From positions 59,193,861 to 59,257,860 of the forward strand of contig OX031064.1 of NCBI GenBank assembly GCA_943736015.1: 64,000 nt of DNA, written 5' to 3'. Both the position numbers and the translations under genes were made by a program. This document shows positions 1 through 9,975 of the stretch, in pieces; the first letter of the stretch is position 1, and each line of letters opens with the position of its first letter. The notes beneath the pieces are model-generated. The model saw only the letters and a program-made list of their open reading frames with translations. It ran no database searches and had not been told where the DNA came from. This DNA is from Tridacna crocea. Taxonomy: Eukaryota; Mollusca; Bivalvia; Cardiida; Cardiidae.

Positions 1-86
1 TTCCATAATTATGAACCGTTTTTAAATTGTCAAATAGAAATGTTTTCGATTTGGGTAAGTCAGTACTTTGCTAGTATGTTAAAGGT

Positions 87-240
87 TTAACTCTTTAGCT
101 GCTATGGGCAGCTCTATGCACTTTTGCAGACACTGTAAATTTGTAAGGTGATAAGACAACACAAAACGTGCATTCTCATCTTGAATTCACTCTCTCCGAT
201 TTAGTGTTTTTGAATGAGCTTGAAATCGCAACATTTCGGA
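87..240 (-). repeat. Family C MITE, degenerate
   Basis: It begins TTAACTCTTTAGCTGCTA, then a diverged 'gcagacactgta' segment and a weakened central palindrome around 130-225. It matches the reverse orientation of family C (best copy 37686-37900) but has lost most of its pairing. Confidence 0.45.
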
Positions 241-284
241 TATCCATGATGTACTAGGAAGAGTTATTTCGTTCAATCTGCAGA

Positions 285-513
285 TTAACCCATTACCACA
301 CAATCCCTACTTTTGACGCCCCTGAGAAAGAAGCCTTTAGAAAACATTGTGGGAAAAGGAGAAAATGCTGGTAACCAGTATTTTCTCCTTTTCCCACAAT
401 GTTTTCTGCCCTTCACAAAACAAATTTTAAATTTCCAGTTGCTTTTATTTTGTCGTCTGCAAATGCTTTTAATTTGGACAAGCCTAAAATATTGTCGTTT
501 GGTAATGAGTTAA
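285..513 (-). mobile_element. Family A MITE, complete (229 bp)
   Basis: This copy illustrates the family. TTAA flanks both ends (285-288, 510-513). The outer ends read CCCATTACCACACAATCCC and, inverted, CTCATTACCAAACGAC. The centre (341-405) is a near-perfect inverted repeat that would form a ~30-bp hairpin with loop GGTAACC. The left part carries TTTTGACGCCCCTGAGAAAG and the right part the GTCGTCTGCAAATGC module. No transposase is encoded, so it must be moved in trans. TTAA ends with CCC-starting TIRs fit piggyBac-type elements. Confidence 0.85.
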
Positions 514-515
514 GC

Positions 516-797
516 ATTTGACCGAATGCCCGTTTTCGCGTGTGGCAGGTTAAATAAATTAAAGAAAAAATGTAAAATGTCGAGATTTTGTCTTCGGTTA
601 GTGTGAAAAAGATTGTAATTAAAGGAATCACCCTGTTTTCACGTTTCAATTTACCTTTGAAGATAACATTATAAAAAAAAATATTCAGAAGTTTTATCGC
701 TTGAAAGATTGTTTTAATGTCTTACCTTTCGAAAATGAAGTAATTATTATTGTTATAATTATTACTGTTATTATTATTACTATTATTATCATAAAGG
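516..797. other. AT-rich intergenic DNA
   Basis: I see no gene or recognised repeat. It contains an imperfect TTATTA/ATTATT-rich tract at about 740-792. Confidence 0.5.
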
Positions 798-948
798 AGA
801 ACATTTGAGTTATTCTCTCCTTCACCCTCATTGTTTTCTTTCCTTTCAAAGACAAAATTCCGTCATTCTGGCCAAATTTTAATTGTCTGCAATGCTTTGA
901 TTTTGGACAAGTCTAAAATCTTATCGTCTAACAAAACGATTAAAAGCC
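798..948 (-). repeat. Family A half-copy, degenerate
   Basis: It keeps the right arm of the hairpin ('ctccttcaccctcattgttt') and the module 'ttgtctgcaatgctttga' with 'ggacaagtctaaaatct'. The other half is absent. Confidence 0.55.
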
Positions 949-960
949 AAAATTAGACCA

Positions 961-1276
961 CTGTTTATCACTGTTTATTAAGACCTTTTTTTATCTTCTA
1001 CGGTTCCAACATTTTGATGCTGTTGCCAAAATGCTTCTTTGGCAAAAGCTTTAGGGTTATCTTTGTTGGATTCATGGTCTATTTAAATTGTGAAGCTAAT
1101 TTACTTAAGAAGAAATACCGCACGTCCTGAAAAATGGTTTATTTTCTATCGCCTCTCCCCTGTTTCCATTTTTTTCCTCGCGGGTTTTGTTGAGGTTGCT
1201 TATTTAGTTAAATTTGTTTTTTTTTTTCTGCCCTGCTATTTGTCCCACATGTCGGTTGTTATCTCTTAGATTGGTA
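961..1276. other. Intergenic, nothing recognised
   Basis: A T-rich segment with a T10 run near 1220. No long ORF and no match to the window's repeat families. Confidence 0.4.
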
Positions 1277-1457
1277 AACGGGACCCATAGACCTTTTGCA
1301 GACAGTGTAGATCAAGATCAGACTGCACACAATGTGCAGTCTGATCTTTGATCTACACTGATAGATTAGGAGATATTTATCCACGAAATTACCTTAGAAA
1401 TGGCAAAATTTTGGTTTTTACTATAAAAATTATACCGGATTGAAAGTTTCTTTTAAC
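1277..1457 (-). repeat. Family C MITE, partial
   Basis: It contains 'ccttttgcagacagtgtagatc' and a strong palindrome at 1306-1364 (GATCAGACTGCAC / GTGCAGTCTGATC), followed by the AT-rich arm with 'ggagatattt'. The left TTAA end is not preserved. Confidence 0.65.
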
Positions 1458-1897
1458 CATAAACTGCTAAGCGCGACTGACTGACCTTTTGCGGACAGTG
1501 TAGATTAAGATCACACTGCACAGAACTTGCATTCTTATCTTGAATCTACAATGTTCGATAAATAGTTATTATTCCTTAACTCTTTACCAAACGACAAAAT
1601 TTTAGACTGGTCTAAATTGAAAGCATTTGCAGACGACAAAATAAAGGTGACTGAAAAATTGAAATTTGTTCTGGGAAGGGTAGAAAACACTGTGAGAAAA
1701 GGAGAAAATGCTGGTTACCAGCATTTTCTCCTTTTCCTACAGTGTTTCCAAAAGGCTTCTTTCTCAGGGGCGTCAAAAGTAGGGATTGTGTGGTAATGGG
1801 TTAATGCATAACTTTTAAACAGCAAATATTTCGGTTTTTACTGCCGAATTAAAAATAATTTTAGTTATTTATCAGAATAAAGATGAAGTAATTTAAC
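1458..1897 (-). mobile_element. Family C MITE interrupted by family A
   Basis: The C sequence runs from 'cataaactgctaagcgcgac' to 'ttattcc' at 1575, then resumes at 1805 with 'tgcataacttttaaacagc'. The interruption is exactly one A element bounded by TTAA. Joining the two C parts through a single TTAA restores the order seen in uninterrupted C copies such as 37686-37900. Confidence 0.75.
1576..1804 (+). mobile_element. Family A MITE, complete, nested in C
   Basis: TTAA lies at 1576-1579 and 1801-1804, with 229 bp between the outer edges. The central hairpin (1684-1749) uses the loop GGTTACC. Its insertion into a C copy makes the TTAA duplication visible. Confidence 0.9.
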
Positions 1898-2000
1898 AGC
1901 TATAAGGTTTAGAGATGTCTGTTCTGAGGCTATTTGCACTGTATACCACCCATAACATTGTTTAAGCTTGTTTGTTTTGAAATCATTTGCAGCCGACACT

Positions 2001-2070
2001 TTAACTCTTTACCAAACGACAAAATTCAAGATCTGAAAGTATTTGCAGACAACAAATGAAATTTTGTGAC
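2001..2070 (+). repeat. Family A terminal fragment
   Basis: TTAACTCTTTACCAAACGAC is followed by a shortened 'gaaagtatttgcagacaac' module. The hairpin and right end are missing. Confidence 0.65.
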
Positions 2071-2076
2071 TCAGTG

Positions 2077-2216
2077 TTAACTCTTTACCAAACGACAAAA
2101 TTTTAGACTGGTCCGAATTGAAAGCATTTGCAGACTACACGTCTAAGGTTGCACAAATTATGGACTTTTTCTTTGACAGGTTAGAAAATATTGTGGGAAA
2201 AGGAGAAAATGCTGTT
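2077..2216 (+). repeat. Family A left half
   Basis: It starts with TTAA and the GACGAC-type end, and continues through the left hairpin arm 'tgtgggaaaaggagaaaatg'. It stops abruptly where the loop should be; the right arm is absent. Confidence 0.75.
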
Positions 2217-2219
2217 TAT

Positions 2220-2683
2220 GTCGTCATTACTGTAAGTTTCTTTCTGTATTCTCATAATACCAAAATATTGAACAGTTTCCCTCCATGTTTTGGAATTAAT
2301 GACCCCATTATTCTTCATAAAACGACAATATCATGCTTAACGAATGAAGGGTCACCTGCTGTGACGTCATGGCCCTAGCGGGGGAAAAATCGACAAAAGC
2401 TTAAAAATTTTCCGAAAATATACTTAAAGGTAGTCTTCCAAATTACAAGAGTTAGCGCCGTACGAGAGTGGACTCCCTTTGGAGCACCTTTTGCCAGCAT
2501 AGTGTTTGGCCTTTATATTTCTATCTGAAAAACATGACTTTAACTATATAGAGCTAAATCTATTAAGACTTTAGATGCAAAAGGTTATTACAGTACTAGA
2601 CAATTATACAGTTGAGTTCTTTCTATTGTTGTTAATGTGTATGTACAGCGCCACCAGCAAGTGGGGTTTTACAATGTCATATG
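2220..2683. other. Intergenic, nothing recognised
   Basis: A TTAAAGGTAG sequence at 2424 resembles a single family F end, but there is no partner. No coding signal is evident. Confidence 0.4.
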
Positions 2684-2760
2684 GTCGGTTTAGTTCAAAA
2701 ACCTCATAACTACAGCTTGAAACAAGCTGTAGTTACAATGTTTTTTTTAAGTAAACCGAC
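2684..2760. repeat. Solo hairpin, CTACAGCTTG type
   Basis: The arms GTCGGTTTAG...CTACAGCTTG and CAAGCTGTAG...TAAACCGAC pair over about 36 bp with almost no loop. A second copy with the same stem lies at 28414-28488. Both are about 75 bp with nothing else, so they form a small foldback repeat family. Confidence 0.7.
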
Positions 2761-2837
2761 AATATAATAGTCAGAACAAAAAAACAAAAACAACGATAAC
2801 GAAAAATGCAGAGTCATTGTTAGACCAAAATAAGCTT

Positions 2838-3180
2838 GAACTATTCTTTACTAAACGACAAAATTTTAGACTAGTTCAAAATGACCGCTCAAACACACAC
2901 ACACACACACAAAATAATGTTTTGAAAAATATAAAATGAAATTCTTGAAACATGGCAACACTTCTTTATTTCTGTATTTATCCACATAAATACGCATATG
3001 TTCGAATTTGCACACGACATACCTAGTATGGCTTAAATGATGGAATTTGTCTTGATTTTTCTTTGAAGGATAGAGAACATTGTGGGGGGGGGGAGTAGAG
3101 AAGATACTGTTTATCATTATTTTCTCCTTTTCCAACATGTTTTCGTAAGCCTTCTTCTGCAAAATTGTGTGGAAAAGGGT
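2838..3180 (+). repeat. Family A MITE, degenerate and interrupted
   Basis: 'ctttactaaacgacaaaatt' at 2846 is the left end. The hairpin remnant and the right end 'aattgtgtggaaaagggttt' are at 3068-3180. Between them lies extra sequence with a (CA)n run at 2893-2910 and a G10 run at 3083. Confidence 0.55.
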
Positions 3181-3280
3181 TTCAGTTTATACCGCCTACA
3201 AGTGTACTGGTTTTCGACAATGACGTTGATAAGGACTGGTTATCTCAAGTTTAGAAATGATTAACAGTTTATAATATATG

Positions 3281-4010
3281 TGTGACCCATCACGCAAAAA
3301 GGGACCATCTGGGAAATCTGTACATCAATTAGATGAAAACAGTTCAACGAGAGTGCGGGGCAATTTAACAGGAATTCTTGCTGTGCGGGAAATACAAGTA
3401 GACTGTTCTAGCACCTTTCTCCTTTAATCATTGTTACCGAAGCATACAGTTTTTTGACTTCATATTTGTTACCGAAGCGTACAGAAATTCCGATCACCCA
3501 ACCGTACAGTAGCTTAGTTTCGGTTTGCACCGAAGAGTACACCATGCAAAATTTCAAAACTTTATAACAGCTAAATCAGTAAATATAAGCAACGTATTTT
3601 GGTACAGTTGTAAGAATATGACATTTCCCCACCAAAACATCCTGTTTAGCGCGGGATTACGGACAAGAGGCACTCCCGTTTTCTCATAAGCTACTATCGC
3701 TTGATTTTTCAATCAAAGCTCTTTAGATTGGTACCTTACTCGTTGTAGAGGATGCAATTTGAAACAAGTTTGGACCAAAATTGAACGATACCTAATTTGT
3801 CAATAACACGTGTCCGCCATCTTGAATTCACCGAAGAAATTTCCCGTACAGAGTTTCCATACAGTGTTTAAGTTGGTAATCAAAAATATGATTATATAAC
3901 AAGGTACAATGACCCTTTTGCATACAGAAAATGTCATTAAAGCCAAAAGTGTCAACCCTGGTCAGCCTGCGCGATTCCCAAAAGGTGACTTTTTTGCATG
4001 ATGGGTCACA
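3281..4010. mobile_element. GTGACCC-TIR DNA element (730 bp)
   Basis: The ends are TGTGACCCATCACGCAAAAA and its inverted partner TTTTTGCATGATGGGTCACA. TATAT-like sequence flanks both sides (3275-3279, 4011-4015), consistent with a short TA-rich duplication. The interior has no transposase ORF. A related 260-bp element is at 61883-62142. Confidence 0.75.
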
Positions 4011-4136
4011 TATATCAAGCACCTTAGGTTACATTTTATACTTACGCCGAAAGTCCACATAAACAAACACATACCTTATCTAGTAAAAAGAGCACCGATA
4101 AAACACCAACGTTAAACTTTGTAATCCAACATTAGT

Positions 4137-4365
4137 TTAACCCTTTCCCAAACGACAAATTTTTGGACTAGACCAAATTCAAAGCATTTGCAGACGACAA
4201 TTCAATCTTTACTGAAAAGATAATTTCTGTCTATGATAGGGTAGAAAACATTGTGGGAAAAGGAGAAAATGCTGGTTACCAGCATTTTCTCCTTTTCCCA
4301 CAATGTTTTCAAAAGGCTACTATTCCAGACCCGTAAAAACTAGGGATTGTTTGGGAAAGGGTTAA
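4137..4365 (+). mobile_element. Family A MITE, complete
   Basis: TTAA 4137-4140 and 4362-4365; TIR CCCTTTCCCAAACGAC / GTTTGGGAAAGGG. This belongs to the 'CCCTTTCCC' subfamily, with TTCCAGACCCGTAAAAAC near its right end. The hairpin is almost perfect. Confidence 0.9.
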
Positions 4366-4808
4366 ACTAAAAAATAGTCTTAAACTTTACCGGAAGTTGC
4401 TATGTCAGTGTAATAAGCCCCGAGTTAGTTGTTGAATAGGCTAGAATTTCCTAGAATCGGATAATGAAGTCTCATTTCTGAAGGCTCACATGAGTTGTCA
4501 GAACTGCTTCTTCAATGTCTTGCGCTACAGATATGCAAAATTGGTATGCCAAAATTGCAAAGTCTCTTTAATCTGTTAGATTAAAAAATGAACTCTTGCC
4601 ATAGAAATGAGGTTTCAACTGCCTAACAATTTGAATTTCACATTCTTGTGATGGAAAAAAGAATATATATTACATGCATGCCTTACAGGTTTAATTACCA
4701 TTAAATATCTTTAGGTAATTTCAGTTCTCTTGTTCAAATTTGCTCTCATTGAACATTTATTTTTTTCCTTTTGCTAAAGAGTTTTCAAAGGTAGCCTAGC
4801 GCTAAACA
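4366..4808. other. Intergenic, nothing recognised
   Basis: AT-rich sequence without a long ORF or a match to the repeat families listed here. Confidence 0.4.
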
Positions 4809-5031
4809 TTAACCCTTTACTCCATAGATACTCATTTTGACGCACTGCTTGTAGGAGCTTTTGGAAAACATTGTGACTAAAGGTGAAATTGCTCGTAACG
4901 AGCAATTTCACCTTTTGACACAATGTTTTCTATGCTATAAAAAGGTGTCATATAAGAAAAAGCTTCATCCTTGCTGTTATTTAGGGTCAATTAGAGATAC
5001 CTTAGGAATGCTTTATGGTGTAAAGGGTTAA
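4809..5031 (-). mobile_element. Family B MITE, complete
   Basis: TTAA 4809-4812 and 5028-5031. The ends are CCCTTTACTCCATAGATACT and, on the other side, 'ggtgtaaaggg'. The central palindrome is AACATTGTG...AAAGGTGAAATTGCTCGT and its inverse. The stem is clearly related to that of family A, but the outer arms are unrelated. Confidence 0.85.
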
Positions 5032-5254
5032 ACCATTACCACAGTACAAATTTTCAGACCTGTCCAAACCCAAAGCATACGTAGACGCCAAATCCAATGA
5101 AGTTTGAAGTGGGGAAGTTGTCCTTGATAGGGCAATTATCTTTGTGAGAAAAGAAGAAATGCTGGTTACTGGCATTTCCTCCTTTTCCTACAATGTCTTG
5201 AAAGCGTTCTTTCTTAATGTCGGTAAGTTTCGGTTAAGTGTGGTAAAATGTTCT
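5028..5254 (+). repeat. Family A MITE, degenerate
   Basis: It shares TTAA 5028-5031 with the B element on its left. The order of modules (accattacc, gacctgtccaaa, gcatacgtagacgcc, damaged hairpin, gtgtggtaaa) is that of A, with many substitutions. Confidence 0.65.
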
Positions 5255-5304
5255 GAAGATGGTGATGAGTCTATGAATTTATGCCCTATAACATAAAGTA
5301 ACTT

Positions 5305-5533
5305 TTAACCCTTCACCCCATTAGGCATTTCTATGGTATCTCTAATTGACCCTAAATAACAGCAAGGATGCAGCCATTTCTTATGTGTATATGACACCTT
5401 TTGATAGTGTAGAAAACATTGTGGCAAAAGGTGAAATTGCTCGTCACGAGCAATTTCACCTTTTGCCACAATGTTTTCCAAAGGCTCCTACAAGCAATGC
5501 GTAGAAATGAGTATCTATGGAGTAAAGGGTTAA
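5305..5533 (+). mobile_element. Family B MITE, complete
   Basis: TTAA 5305-5308 and 5530-5533; 229 bp. The centre pairs GCAAAAGGTGAAATTGCTCG with its inverse. It lies 71 bp beyond the GPCR stop codon, so it may be part of that gene's 3' UTR. Confidence 0.9.
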
Positions 5534-5603
5534 GGTGATATTTATAGACGAGAAACTTATGCTCTCAATCACTTTTTGAGTATCGTGTGACGATAACATT
5601 GTT

Positions 5604-7031
5604 TTATATCATAAATGTCACTTTATGAGTATCTCTGGATTCTTGACTACCGACGTGATTCTTCTTTGTTGCTTCGTTAACCTCGGGTGTTCCTGTGCCT
5701 TGCTCGGGCATTTCCGGTAGAGGTTTCAGGGCGAAACAACCGACGCCGCTCACAACTGTCGTACTTAACGAGTCGCTGTTTGGACTGTCGGCATGTTCCG
5801 TAAGTGATTCACTCTGCTCTCTTGTAGGTACATCGAGTTCCAACCTATATTTATCCACTGTTCTAGAAATCTTCAGGTTTGTAGTACAACTGGAGCTCTT
5901 TGATTGTCTTCTCAAATAAGCTTTGTCCGACCGTAATAATGTTCCATTTATTTCCGTACCGGGATGGACTCGTTTTGGTTTTGACAAACAGCACCATTTG
6001 AACCTCGCTTTCACCTCAGCTCTGAATGCTTCATTCAACCAACAATATAAGAAAGGATTGTAACAAGTAGAACTAATGGCAATCCAATGACAAATAAAGA
6101 ACACCGTGGTGTTGTAATGAAACACTTTCACGTTAGGGTGAATGTCCGCCAGTACCTGGTACAAATTTAACGGCATCCAACACAGCGCAAATACAACAAC
6201 AACAATTATCAACAACTTGATGCTCTTTCTTTTGGCCTTTTGTTGAAAGACTTGCTGGTTTTGCGTCACTGCTCCAACATGGGTTCTGACCCATAACTTT
6301 CTGACAATACGTCCATATGTGAATGCTATGATGGCTAAAGGAATCATGTACTGGAGCACTAAGGTTATTACAGTTAGATACTGATCCCACCGTTCTTTAG
6401 GATTTGGATATGCTGATGTGCACCGCTTTACCCTTTTATACAAGAAATCAACGGTCTGCACTTTATTATATATTCCGAATGGTAAAGAAAGCGCAATGGC
6501 CACGGCCCAGATCAAGCCGAGAACTATCAAGCCCACGGGTTTACTCATCCTTGGACTAAGAGGGTAAAGAAGAACCTGGTGTCTGTCCAAAGCGATTCCC
6601 ATCAATGTAAACGTTGACACATAGACGGAGACCATTAAAGAAAAATTTAATAGGTGACACATGACACTGCCAAACGGCCACTCGTCGAGAAGGTTACGAG
6701 CTATGTTAAAGGGGACGTTTATACATGTTAATAAGAGATCGGAGATGGCTAAATTGGCAATGAAGAAGTTGGTTACTGTGTGCATTCTTCGATTTCGCAA
6801 GACCACGTGGCACACCAGTATATTACCAAAAAGGGAGATTGTTATAAGAATACCATAAGCCACTAGAAGAATGACGTCGCGCCACATCCGGTCCCCTATC
6901 TCGTCCAACAATTTCGAATCACGTGACATATTGATTTGCGAAACATTCAGCCAAGCGTCTAGTTCACTGTTGTCCGTACTGTTGGGGGTCCCCAAAAGCC
7001 ACTCTTCTAGCTGGTCTATAAGTGCCATCAT
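5604..7031 (-). CDS. GPR83-like class A neuropeptide-type G-protein-coupled receptor
   Basis: A single uninterrupted frame of 475 codons encodes a seven-helix receptor expected in the plasma membrane. The extracellular N-terminus has N-glycosylation sites at N17, N29 and N34. Helices lie near residues 52-77, 88-110, 123-147, 166-185, 217-240, 270-293 and 306-330. Class A landmarks are visible: GN (70), LAISD (94-98), C125 with C204 for the extracellular disulfide, DRH at 149-151 in place of DRY, W175, CWMP (284-287) and NPFLY (325-329). Cys347/348 could be palmitoylated. The stretch 'DRHQVLLYPLSPRMS' and 'CYNPFLYCWLNEAFR' resemble vertebrate GPR83. The long Ser/Thr-rich C-tail ends FMI, a possible PDZ ligand. 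The start is the first of two tandem ATGs, with A at -3. The gene appears intronless across the receptor. The ligand is not evident from sequence; a related NPY or prolactin-releasing-peptide receptor type is the main alternative. Confidence 0.93.
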   Translation of the reverse strand: MMALIDQLEEWLLGTPNSTDNSELDAWLNVSQINMSRDSKLLDEIGDRMWRDVILLVAYGILITISLFGNILVCHVVLRNRRMHTVTNFFIANLAISDLLLTCINVPFNIARNLLDEWPFGSVMCHLLNFSLMVSVYVSTFTLMGIALDRHQVLLYPLSPRMSKPVGLIVLGLIWAVAIALSLPFGIYNKVQTVDFLYKRVKRCTSAYPNPKERWDQYLTVITLVLQYMIPLAIIAFTYGRIVRKLWVRTHVGAVTQNQQVFQQKAKRKSIKLLIIVVVVFALCWMPLNLYQVLADIHPNVKVFHYNTTVFFICHWIAISSTCYNPFLYCWLNEAFRAEVKARFKWCCLSKPKRVHPGTEINGTLLRSDKAYLRRQSKSSSCTTNLKISRTVDKYRLELDVPTREQSESLTEHADSPNSDSLSTTVVSGVGCFALKPLPEMPEQGTGTPEVNEATKKNHVGSQESRDTHKVTFMI

Positions 7032-8038
7032 TTTGGAATTTCTAAACCGTCAAATAGGAGAAACAGTTGCAATAAACGTATTCATATATAATTGTTTTGT
7101 TTATGGCAAGGTTTATGAGTTAAGATTACTTCGTCCATTTGTTTAAGTGTTGTTACATGTCAATGTATGGCAAGTCTATTTCTTCCGGTTAATCTTTCTT
7201 AGACGAAAAGTATAGAAAAACCCGTCCCAGTATTCTTATTTTTGAATCTTTTTCTGCTCAATAATAGGAACGCAAAAGCTTGCTTTTTGTAGAAGGTTCT
7301 AAATGATAGTTCTTTTTATCATAGTTCCATGGCACATAAACTTTTTTTAAATCAACAAATTGTTGTTTTCGTCATAAACATATCTTCCACTTGCATCCAC
7401 ATAGATCGGTTTACGGGTATTTTGTAGTTCTAAAATGGTTGCAATGTCAACGAGAGTGAAGTCCAAAATATTGCCCTTTGACCAGTTGGACAGAATTTGC
7501 AAGAAAACACTGAGAAGAATTTTCATACTTTACCACTGTGACTGTTAACTTTCTCGACTCGAAACACAAAATGGAGATTCAATCCGCAGTACTCATATCT
7601 TATGATAGGGTATATGTTATGCAAAAGTTTTCACGTCAAATCTAGTAAGCTGTATTACTATGACTGTACATACAGATGGATGCACAAGGAGGCACCTGTT
7701 AGATACACAAATTAAGAACACAAGACTTTCAATTTAGTTCCAGCAATGTAAAGTTTCCCTGGTCCTAACGTAAATGTCAAGTTTCTGGCACCATTGACTT
7801 CAGTCGATGAACAGCTTGTTTTCGTGGGTATTTAGAACTTCAGGCGTTACAAAAACTCAGCGGGATCACTGACAAATAGATATTTACTTTCTTGAAAAGC
7901 TATCAGTCGTTATGACATCTTCGTTTTTCAACCTGAGATAAGAATAGAAAGAATTTTCTATTAACTTTTTTCTAACCTCCGCTTTTTGTATAGAATGATA
8001 ATGGATTTTGTTGAAAGAAGAAATAAATAGCTTTTAAT
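7032..8038. other. Upstream region of the GPCR gene
   Basis: This AT-rich kilobase holds the presumed 5' UTR and promoter of the minus-strand receptor. It is the longest stretch in the first 12 kb free of A, B or C insertions. I cannot place a TATA box or a transcription start with confidence. Confidence 0.4.
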
Positions 8039-8171
8039 TTAACCCTATACTACACAATCCAAAGTTTTGACGACCTTGGGATGGAAGTCTTTATAAACAT
8101 TGTAGGAAAAGGTAACTTTCCCCAATGTTTTCCATCGTATCTAAGGCATGTTCAATCATTTGAGTCACACA
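8039..8171 (-). repeat. Family A MITE, truncated
   Basis: TTAACCCTATACTACACAAT starts it; the hairpin is reduced to a short stem (8096-8131), and the sequence then runs directly into the next A copy. Confidence 0.65.
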
Positions 8172-8400
8172 TTAACTCATTACCAAACGACAAAATTTTA
8201 GGTTTATCCAAATTGATAGAATTTGCAGACGACAAAATAAAAATCACTGAAAATTTTAAATTTGTTTTGTGAAGGGTAGAAAACATTGTGGGAAAAGGAG
8301 AAAATGCTGGTTACCAGCATTTTCTCCTTTTTCCACAATGCTTTCTACAGGCTTTCTTCTCAGGGTCGTCAAAAGTAGGTATTGTGTGGTAATTGGTTAA
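8172..8400 (+). mobile_element. Family A MITE, complete
   Basis: TTAA 8172-8175 and 8397-8400; hairpin 8277-8345. Its right TTAA is also the left TTAA of the following copy. Confidence 0.88.
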
Positions 8401-8618
8401 CCCTTTCCCAAATGACAAATTTTAGACTGCCCCAAACTCAAAGTGTTTGCTGATGACAATTTTGAATTTAATGAAAATTGCAGAAAATTTTCCGACAGGC
8501 TAGAAAACACTGTGGGAAAAGGAGAAATTGCTCATTACGTTCTGTTTTTCCCACAGTGTTTTCTACAGACTTGTACTACAGACAAGTAAAAACCAGGGCT
8601 TGTTTGGGAAAGAATTAA
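8397..8618 (+). mobile_element. Family A MITE, complete
   Basis: This CCCTTTCCC-subfamily copy shares TTAA 8397-8400 with its left neighbour and ends at TTAA 8615-8618. The hairpin centre is shortened ('attgctcattacg'), giving a B-like loop region in A flanks. Confidence 0.8.
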
Positions 8619-8681
8619 GTGTCGTCTGGAAATTCTTTCATTTTGAATTAGTCTAAAATTACTGTATGTTGTGGTTTGCTA

Positions 8682-8846
8682 GAGAGAGAGAGAGAGAGAC
8701 AGAGAGAGACAGAGAAAGAGAGAGAGAGACAGAGAGAGAGAGAGACAGAGAGACATAGAGAGAGAGAGAGAGAGACAGACAGAGAGACAGACAGAGAGAC
8801 AGACAGAGACAGACAGACAGAGAGACAGACAGAGACACAGACAGAC
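8682..8846. repeat. (GA)n / (GACA)n microsatellite
   Basis: A 165-bp purine-rich tract of AG dinucleotides grading into GACAGA units. The open frames it creates on both strands are low-complexity artefacts. Confidence 0.95.
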
Positions 8847-8849
8847 GTA

Positions 8850-9069
8850 TTAAATCTTTACCAGGAGACAGGATTTTAGATCTAACCATATTGAAAGCAT
8901 TTGCAGACTTCAAAACATATCTGACTGGAGTTAGGGGATTTTACCTCGAACGAACAGAAAACATGATGACAAAAAGAAAATAAAAATGCTAGTTACCAGA
9001 ATTCGCCCTCTACCCACAATGTTTTCAAGAGATCTCTTCACAAGGAACATTACAATACAGGATAGTTAA
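8850..9069 (+). repeat. Family A MITE, degenerate
   Basis: TTAA 8850-8853 and 9066-9069 with recognisable 'gaaagcatttgcagac' and 'cccacaatgttttcaagag'. The hairpin is heavily mutated. Confidence 0.65.
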
Positions 9070-9072
9070 CAC

Positions 9073-9301
9073 TTAACCCTTTCCCAAACGACAAACTTTT
9101 GGACCAGGCCAAATTGAAAGCATTTGCAGACGACAATTCAACTCTTGCTGGAAAGATGATTTCTGTCTATGATAAGGTAGAAAATATTGTGGGAAAAGGA
9201 GAAAATGCTGGCTACCAGCATTTTCTCCTTTTCCCACAATGTTTTCAAAAGGCTACGATTCCAGACCCGTAAAAACCAGGGATTGTTTGGGAAAGGGTTA
9301 A
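9073..9301 (+). mobile_element. Family A MITE, complete
   Basis: TTAA 9073-9076 and 9298-9301; 229 bp; CCCTTTCCCAAACGAC TIR; near-perfect hairpin. Confidence 0.9.
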
Positions 9302-9440
9302 GCTGATAAGCCCGACTCACTATTTGCGGACAGTATAGATCAAGATCAGACTGCACAGAACGCGCAATCTGATCTTGGATCTTCCAGGCCCAATAAGGAG
9401 CCATATTTCTTTTAAAATAGCATTGTCGAATTATGTCAAA
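9298..9440 (-). repeat. Family C MITE, partial
   Basis: It follows from the shared TTAA with 'gctgataagcccgactcac' and the palindrome GATCAGACTGCACAGAACGC..., then loses homology in the AT-rich arm. Confidence 0.65.
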
Positions 9441-9581
9441 AAAATATATAATACATTTTGAAGTTTTACCAACATTTTTCTTTTTTTTTTTCTTTTTCCC
9501 GCAATTATGTCGTAAGTTTCCGCTTTCAGGGACTTTAAAATTTGGCATTGTGTTGTACAAAATCGAAACAGAGCGCCAGAC

Positions 9582-9732
9582 AGAGGGAGCTATTTTGCTT
9601 TCATAATTTAAAATTTTAGTTACTTTCCACTAAACTCTATGTTATTGGTGCTCATCGAAACAATTCTAATGAGTATCCATAACCTGGGATTTAGAAGAGA
9701 AATGCTGGATTTAAAATAGCACGACTCCCTCT
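9582..9732. mobile_element. Family H palindromic element
   Basis: The ends are AGAGGGAG (9582) and CTCCCTCT (to 9732), with a weakened central palindrome around 'ctctatgttattggtgctc'. A better preserved copy is at 51982-52146. Confidence 0.6.
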
Positions 9733-9746
9733 CATCTGGACCTATG

Positions 9747-9975
9747 TTGACCCATTACCAAACAGCTATATTTTAGACTGGTCCTAATTGAAAGCATTTG
9801 CAGACGACAAAATAAAAGTGACTGAAAATTTGAAATTTGTTTTATGAAGGGTAGAAAACATTGTGGGAAAAAGGAGAAAATGCTGGTTACCAGCATTTTC
9901 TCCTTTTCCCACAATATTTTCTAAAGACTTCTCTCTCAGGCGCGTCAAAAGTAGGGATTGTGTGGTAATGGGATA
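9747..9975 (+). mobile_element. Family A MITE, ends mutated
   Basis: Full length with an intact hairpin (9851-9917); the terminal TTAA motifs read TTGA on the left and ATAA on the right. Confidence 0.82.

Noticed and set aside
285..513. Many 60-100-codon frames with residues such as ENIVGKGENAG
   Set aside because: They are translations of the family A hairpin on either strand and appear wherever a copy lies; they are not genes.
4809..5533. CRISPR-like arrays from repeated palindromes
   Set aside because: Copies are dispersed, ~229 bp long, in both orientations and TTAA-bounded; there is no short regular repeat-spacer pattern, and the genome is eukaryotic.
7032..7146. Plus-strand frames opposite the GPCR (5695-5919, 6661-7146)
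   Set aside because: They are antisense shadows of the receptor gene.
8659..8913. Open frames of Ser/Leu or Arg/Glu repeats
   Set aside because: They are products of the GA/GACA microsatellite.
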